Assembly: GCA_044868295.1 (NCBI GenBank)
Contig: JBIOWF010000089.1
Location: 1 to 64,000 of the forward strand
Origin: JBIOWF01 sp044868295
Lineage (GTDB): Bacteria; Actinomycetota; Actinomycetes; Streptosporangiales; Streptosporangiaceae
Reading direction: 5' to 3'
Length of the DNA stretch: 64,000 bases
The notes below the pieces were generated by a model. That model searched no databases. It had not been told where the DNA came from and saw nothing but the letters and a program-made list of their open reading frames with translations. This document shows positions 61,722-64,000 of the stretch, one piece after another. The translations under genes were made by a program, and so were the position numbers. The number at the start of each line of letters is the position of its first letter. Within the stretch, counting starts at the first letter, position 1.

Positions 61722-63770
61722 ATGCCCGGACATCGAACGGATCCCGATATATCCGACATACAGCCCCATGAGGTGCTCAAAAGCGAGCGAGAGCACCTCG
61801 TCACGTCACGCGCCGCGCTCACCGCCATGCGGAAGCACGCGCAGTCGCTCTCCGCCGACGCCGCCGGCGACTGGGTCTCCCAGCAGGTGCTTCAGGGGCT
61901 GCTCGACCAGCGGGTCGCGGCGCTCGCCGACCACGCGGACGCCCCGCTCTTCTTCGGCCGCCTCAACAGATCGGCGCAGGACGACCTGCCGGACACCATC
62001 TACGTCGGCCGCCGGCACGTGCACGACGACAACAGCCGCGCCCTCGTGATCGACTGGCGCGCGCCCGTCTCCCGCGCGTTCTACCAGGCCAGCCCCACCC
62101 AGCCGATGGGCGTGGCGCTGCGCCGCCGCTTCGGCTACCGGGGCGGCGACCTCACCGCGTTCGAGGACGAGCCGCTCGACGGCAGGCGGCTCGCGCAGAG
62201 CAGGCTCCTCACCGAGGAGATCGAGCGCCCACGCACCGGCCCGATGCGCGACATCGTCGCCACGATCCAGCCGGACCAGGACGAGATCGTGCGATCCGAG
62301 CTCGGCGTGACGGTCTGCGTCCAAGGGGCACCGGGCACCGGGAAGACCGCGGTGGGGCTGCATCGCGCCGCATATCTCCTGTTCACCCACCGGGAGAAGC
62401 TCTCCAGGTCAGGAGTGATGATCGTCGGGCCGAACCGGGCGTTCCTCTCCTACATCTCGTCCGTGCTGCCGGCACTGGGCGAGGTGAGGGTCGAGCAGAC
62501 GACCGTGGCGGGCATCCTCGGCGACCACGCGCAGCCGGAGGACCCGGCGGTCGCCGCGATCAAGGGCGACGCCCGCATGGCCGAGGTGCTCAAGCGGGCG
62601 CTCTGGCTGCACGTGACCAAGCCGGACGAGGGCGTGCTGTTCACCAAGGGCATCAACCGCTACCGGGTGGCGGACTACGAGGTTCGAGAGATCGTCGCCG
62701 GGTTGCGGGGCACGACCCGCTACGGTCCGGGCCGCGTGACCCTGGCCCAGCGGCTCGCCCACGCGGTGCTCGTCCAGATGGAGCGGCGCAGCGAGTCGCC
62801 CGACGACCGGGTGCAGGACGCCGTGGCCAGATCCACGCCGGTGAAACATATCCTCGACAGGGTCTGGCCGAAGCTGACGCCCCCGCAGGTGTTGCACCGG
62901 CTGCTTTCCGATGCCGAGTTCCTCGCCCAGGCCGCCAAATCTGATTTGTCGCCCGAGGAACAGGAAATGATCCTTTGGGGGAAGCGCTCTGCGGGGACGC
63001 CTTCCGCGCGGCCGTACAAGTCGTATAAATCGGCGAAGTGGACCGCCGCCGACGCGGCGCTGCTCGACGAGCTGGGCGACCTGATCGAACGGACCGCGTC
63101 GCACGGACACGTGGTCGTCGACGAGGCGCAGGACCTGTCCGCCATGCAGTTGCGCGCGCTGGGACGGCGATGCCGTACCGGATCCGCGACGGTCCTCGGC
63201 GACCTCGCGCAGGGCACCACCCCCTGGTCGGCGACCTCGTGGAAGACCGTGCTGGACCATCTCGGCCAGCCCTCCGGCGAGGTCACCGAGCTGACCCTCG
63301 GCTTCCGCGTCCCCCGCGAGGTGCTCGACTACGCCGCACGGCTGCTCCCGTCCGTCGCACCCGACCTCGCCGCGCCCCGATCGCTGCGCCCCGGAGCCGG
63401 CTCCCTGTCCGTACGGCACACGCCCGACGTGTCGGCCGGGACCGCCGAAGCGGTACGGCAGGCGCTCCAGCGTGAGGGGTCGGTCGGCGTGATCGTCAGT
63501 GACGACGCCGTTCCCGCGATCGCGGCGGCCCTCGGAGATCTCGAACACGAGCTGATCGGCCCCGACTCCACCGGCGAGAGCCGCGTGCTCATCATCCCGG
63601 CCACGCTCGCCAAGGGCCTGGAGTACGACCACGTGATCGTCGCCGAACCGGCCGACATCGTCGAGGCCGAGCCGCGTGGCCTCGCCCGCCTCTACGTGGT
63701 CCTCACCCGCGCCGTCACATCCCTGACCGTCCTCCACACCCGGCCGCTCCCTGAGCAACTCACAATGTAA
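61722..63770 (+). CDS. HelD-like RNA polymerase recycling motor (superfamily 1 ATPase)
   Basis: A 682-aa protein of the HelD class. N-terminal helical arm (about 10-75), a conserved block (DTIYVGRRHVHDDN, VIDWRAPVSRAFYQA), domain 1A with Walker A GAPGTGKTAVG near residue 201 and VVVDEAQDLSAMQ near residue 465, and domain 2A with TLGFRVPREVLDYA and the C-terminal LAKGLEYDHVIV and VVLTRAV motifs. HelD proteins displace RNA polymerase from stalled or rifamycin-blocked complexes; the shorter actinobacterial type resembles HelR. AAGGAG lies 7 nt before the ATG. I did not see a clear rifamycin-associated promoter element upstream. Confidence 0.9.
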   Translation: MPGHRTDPDISDIQPHEVLKSEREHLVTSRAALTAMRKHAQSLSADAAGDWVSQQVLQGLLDQRVAALADHADAPLFFGRLNRSAQDDLPDTIYVGRRHVHDDNSRALVIDWRAPVSRAFYQASPTQPMGVALRRRFGYRGGDLTAFEDEPLDGRRLAQSRLLTEEIERPRTGPMRDIVATIQPDQDEIVRSELGVTVCVQGAPGTGKTAVGLHRAAYLLFTHREKLSRSGVMIVGPNRAFLSYISSVLPALGEVRVEQTTVAGILGDHAQPEDPAVAAIKGDARMAEVLKRALWLHVTKPDEGVLFTKGINRYRVADYEVREIVAGLRGTTRYGPGRVTLAQRLAHAVLVQMERRSESPDDRVQDAVARSTPVKHILDRVWPKLTPPQVLHRLLSDAEFLAQAAKSDLSPEEQEMILWGKRSAGTPSARPYKSYKSAKWTAADAALLDELGDLIERTASHGHVVVDEAQDLSAMQLRALGRRCRTGSATVLGDLAQGTTPWSATSWKTVLDHLGQPSGEVTELTLGFRVPREVLDYAARLLPSVAPDLAAPRSLRPGAGSLSVRHTPDVSAGTAEAVRQALQREGSVGVIVSDDAVPAIAAALGDLEHELIGPDSTGESRVLIIPATLAKGLEYDHVIVAEPADIVEAEPRGLARLYVVLTRAVTSLTVLHTRPLPEQLTM

Positions 63771-63886
63771 AACCGGATCATCGCCCGGTCCTGGTCCAGG
63801 CCCGATGGCGCTCTCTGAACCGGTGCCAGACCATACGGCCTCCAACATGCCGCAGTACCGGCAGACCGACGTCGCGGGACGTGGCG

Positions 63887-64000
63887 CTATCGGGTTCGGA
63901 AGGCTTTGAGGGCGGTGGCCATACGCTGGACCGCTTTAGTGATCAGTTCGGGTGAGGTGCCCAGATTGAGTCCTGCGTGCCCTGCGCCGCCGGTTCCGAA
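63887..64000 (-). CDS. PatB/MalY-type aminotransferase, C-terminal fragment at window edge
   Basis: The last 37 codons of a gene entering from the right. FGTGGAGHAGLNLGTSPELI and V-Q-R-M-A-T-A-L resemble the C-termini of class I/II aminotransferases of the cystathionine beta-lyase (PatB/MalY) subgroup, including the Arg-region block. TAG stop at 63887-63889. The catalytic part lies outside the window. Confidence 0.65.
   Translation of the reverse strand, partial: FGTGGAGHAGLNLGTSPELITKAVQRMATALKAFRTR

Overview
The window is high-GC DNA with strong G/C preference at third codon positions, many GTG and TTG starts, leaderless-looking promoters, and several families typical of Actinomycetota (DUF3027, DUF2530, SCO7613-type membrane protein, LAL-type LuxR regulators, HelD-like RNA polymerase motor). 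It is best read as a chromosomal segment of a filamentous actinomycete, probably from the Streptosporangiales side of the phylum; the genus is an inference. No rRNA, true tRNA, CRISPR array, transposase or prophage was seen.

Layout. 1-3.5 kb: minus-strand diterpenoid operon (P450, class I terpene synthase, class II cyclase running off the left edge). 4-7.3 kb: a 30-aa membrane peptide with a strong terminator, then kdpE and a kdpD that has lost its N-terminal KdpD domain. 7.6-14.7 kb: an EF-hand protein and two very large repeat proteins (SUKH-like/HEAT/MORN/ankyrin, and beta-solenoid plus LRR). 15-24.7 kb: LAL regulator, IclR regulator with homogentisate dioxygenase and fumarylacetoacetase, an L,D-transpeptidase, and an NfeD/SPFH pair. 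24.7-29.2 kb: a dynamin-like GTPase pair with tandem repeats at its 3' end. 29.4-34.3 kb: a secreted four-repeat cysteine protein, a response regulator/kinase/response regulator set, and a small gene under a LexA-type box. 34.3-45.5 kb: SCO7613-type membrane protein, an anchored propeller-like protein, aldo/keto reductase, thpR, MarR-MFS operon, AzgA-type purine permease and a DUF2530 protein. 45.6-56 kb: sacsin/HSP90-like ATPase, DUF3027, MFS, cold-shock protein, HAD hydrolase, membrane protein and helicase-associated protein. 56-61 kb: small secreted peptides, two tandem bacterial Y RNAs with permuted tRNA-like modules, the Ro60 orthologue gene rsr, a DUF4190 protein and an XPB-like helicase. 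61-64 kb: a small membrane protein, a HelD-like motor and the 3' end of a PatB-like aminotransferase.

The most striking system is the Y RNA/Ro60 module. Two RNAs of about 137 nt lie 3 nt apart, directly upstream of rsr. Each has a two-part Y stem around an identical 7-nt internal loop and a circularly permuted tRNA-like module (T arm, then an acceptor stem closed by a 5-nt loop, then D arm). Paired bases differ between the two copies while pairing is kept. A perfect hairpin ends the rsr transcript. The module lies between two helicase-family genes.

A second theme is instability of gene 3' ends and linkers. kdpE, the purine permease, the large GTPase and an MFS gene all end in tandem repeats or in hairpins. 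In the permease, a duplication plus frameshift has apparently run the reading frame through its own terminator and into the marR promoter. Short repeats also expand disordered linkers in at least seven proteins. A word built on GTACGGC recurs through the window in different reading frames.
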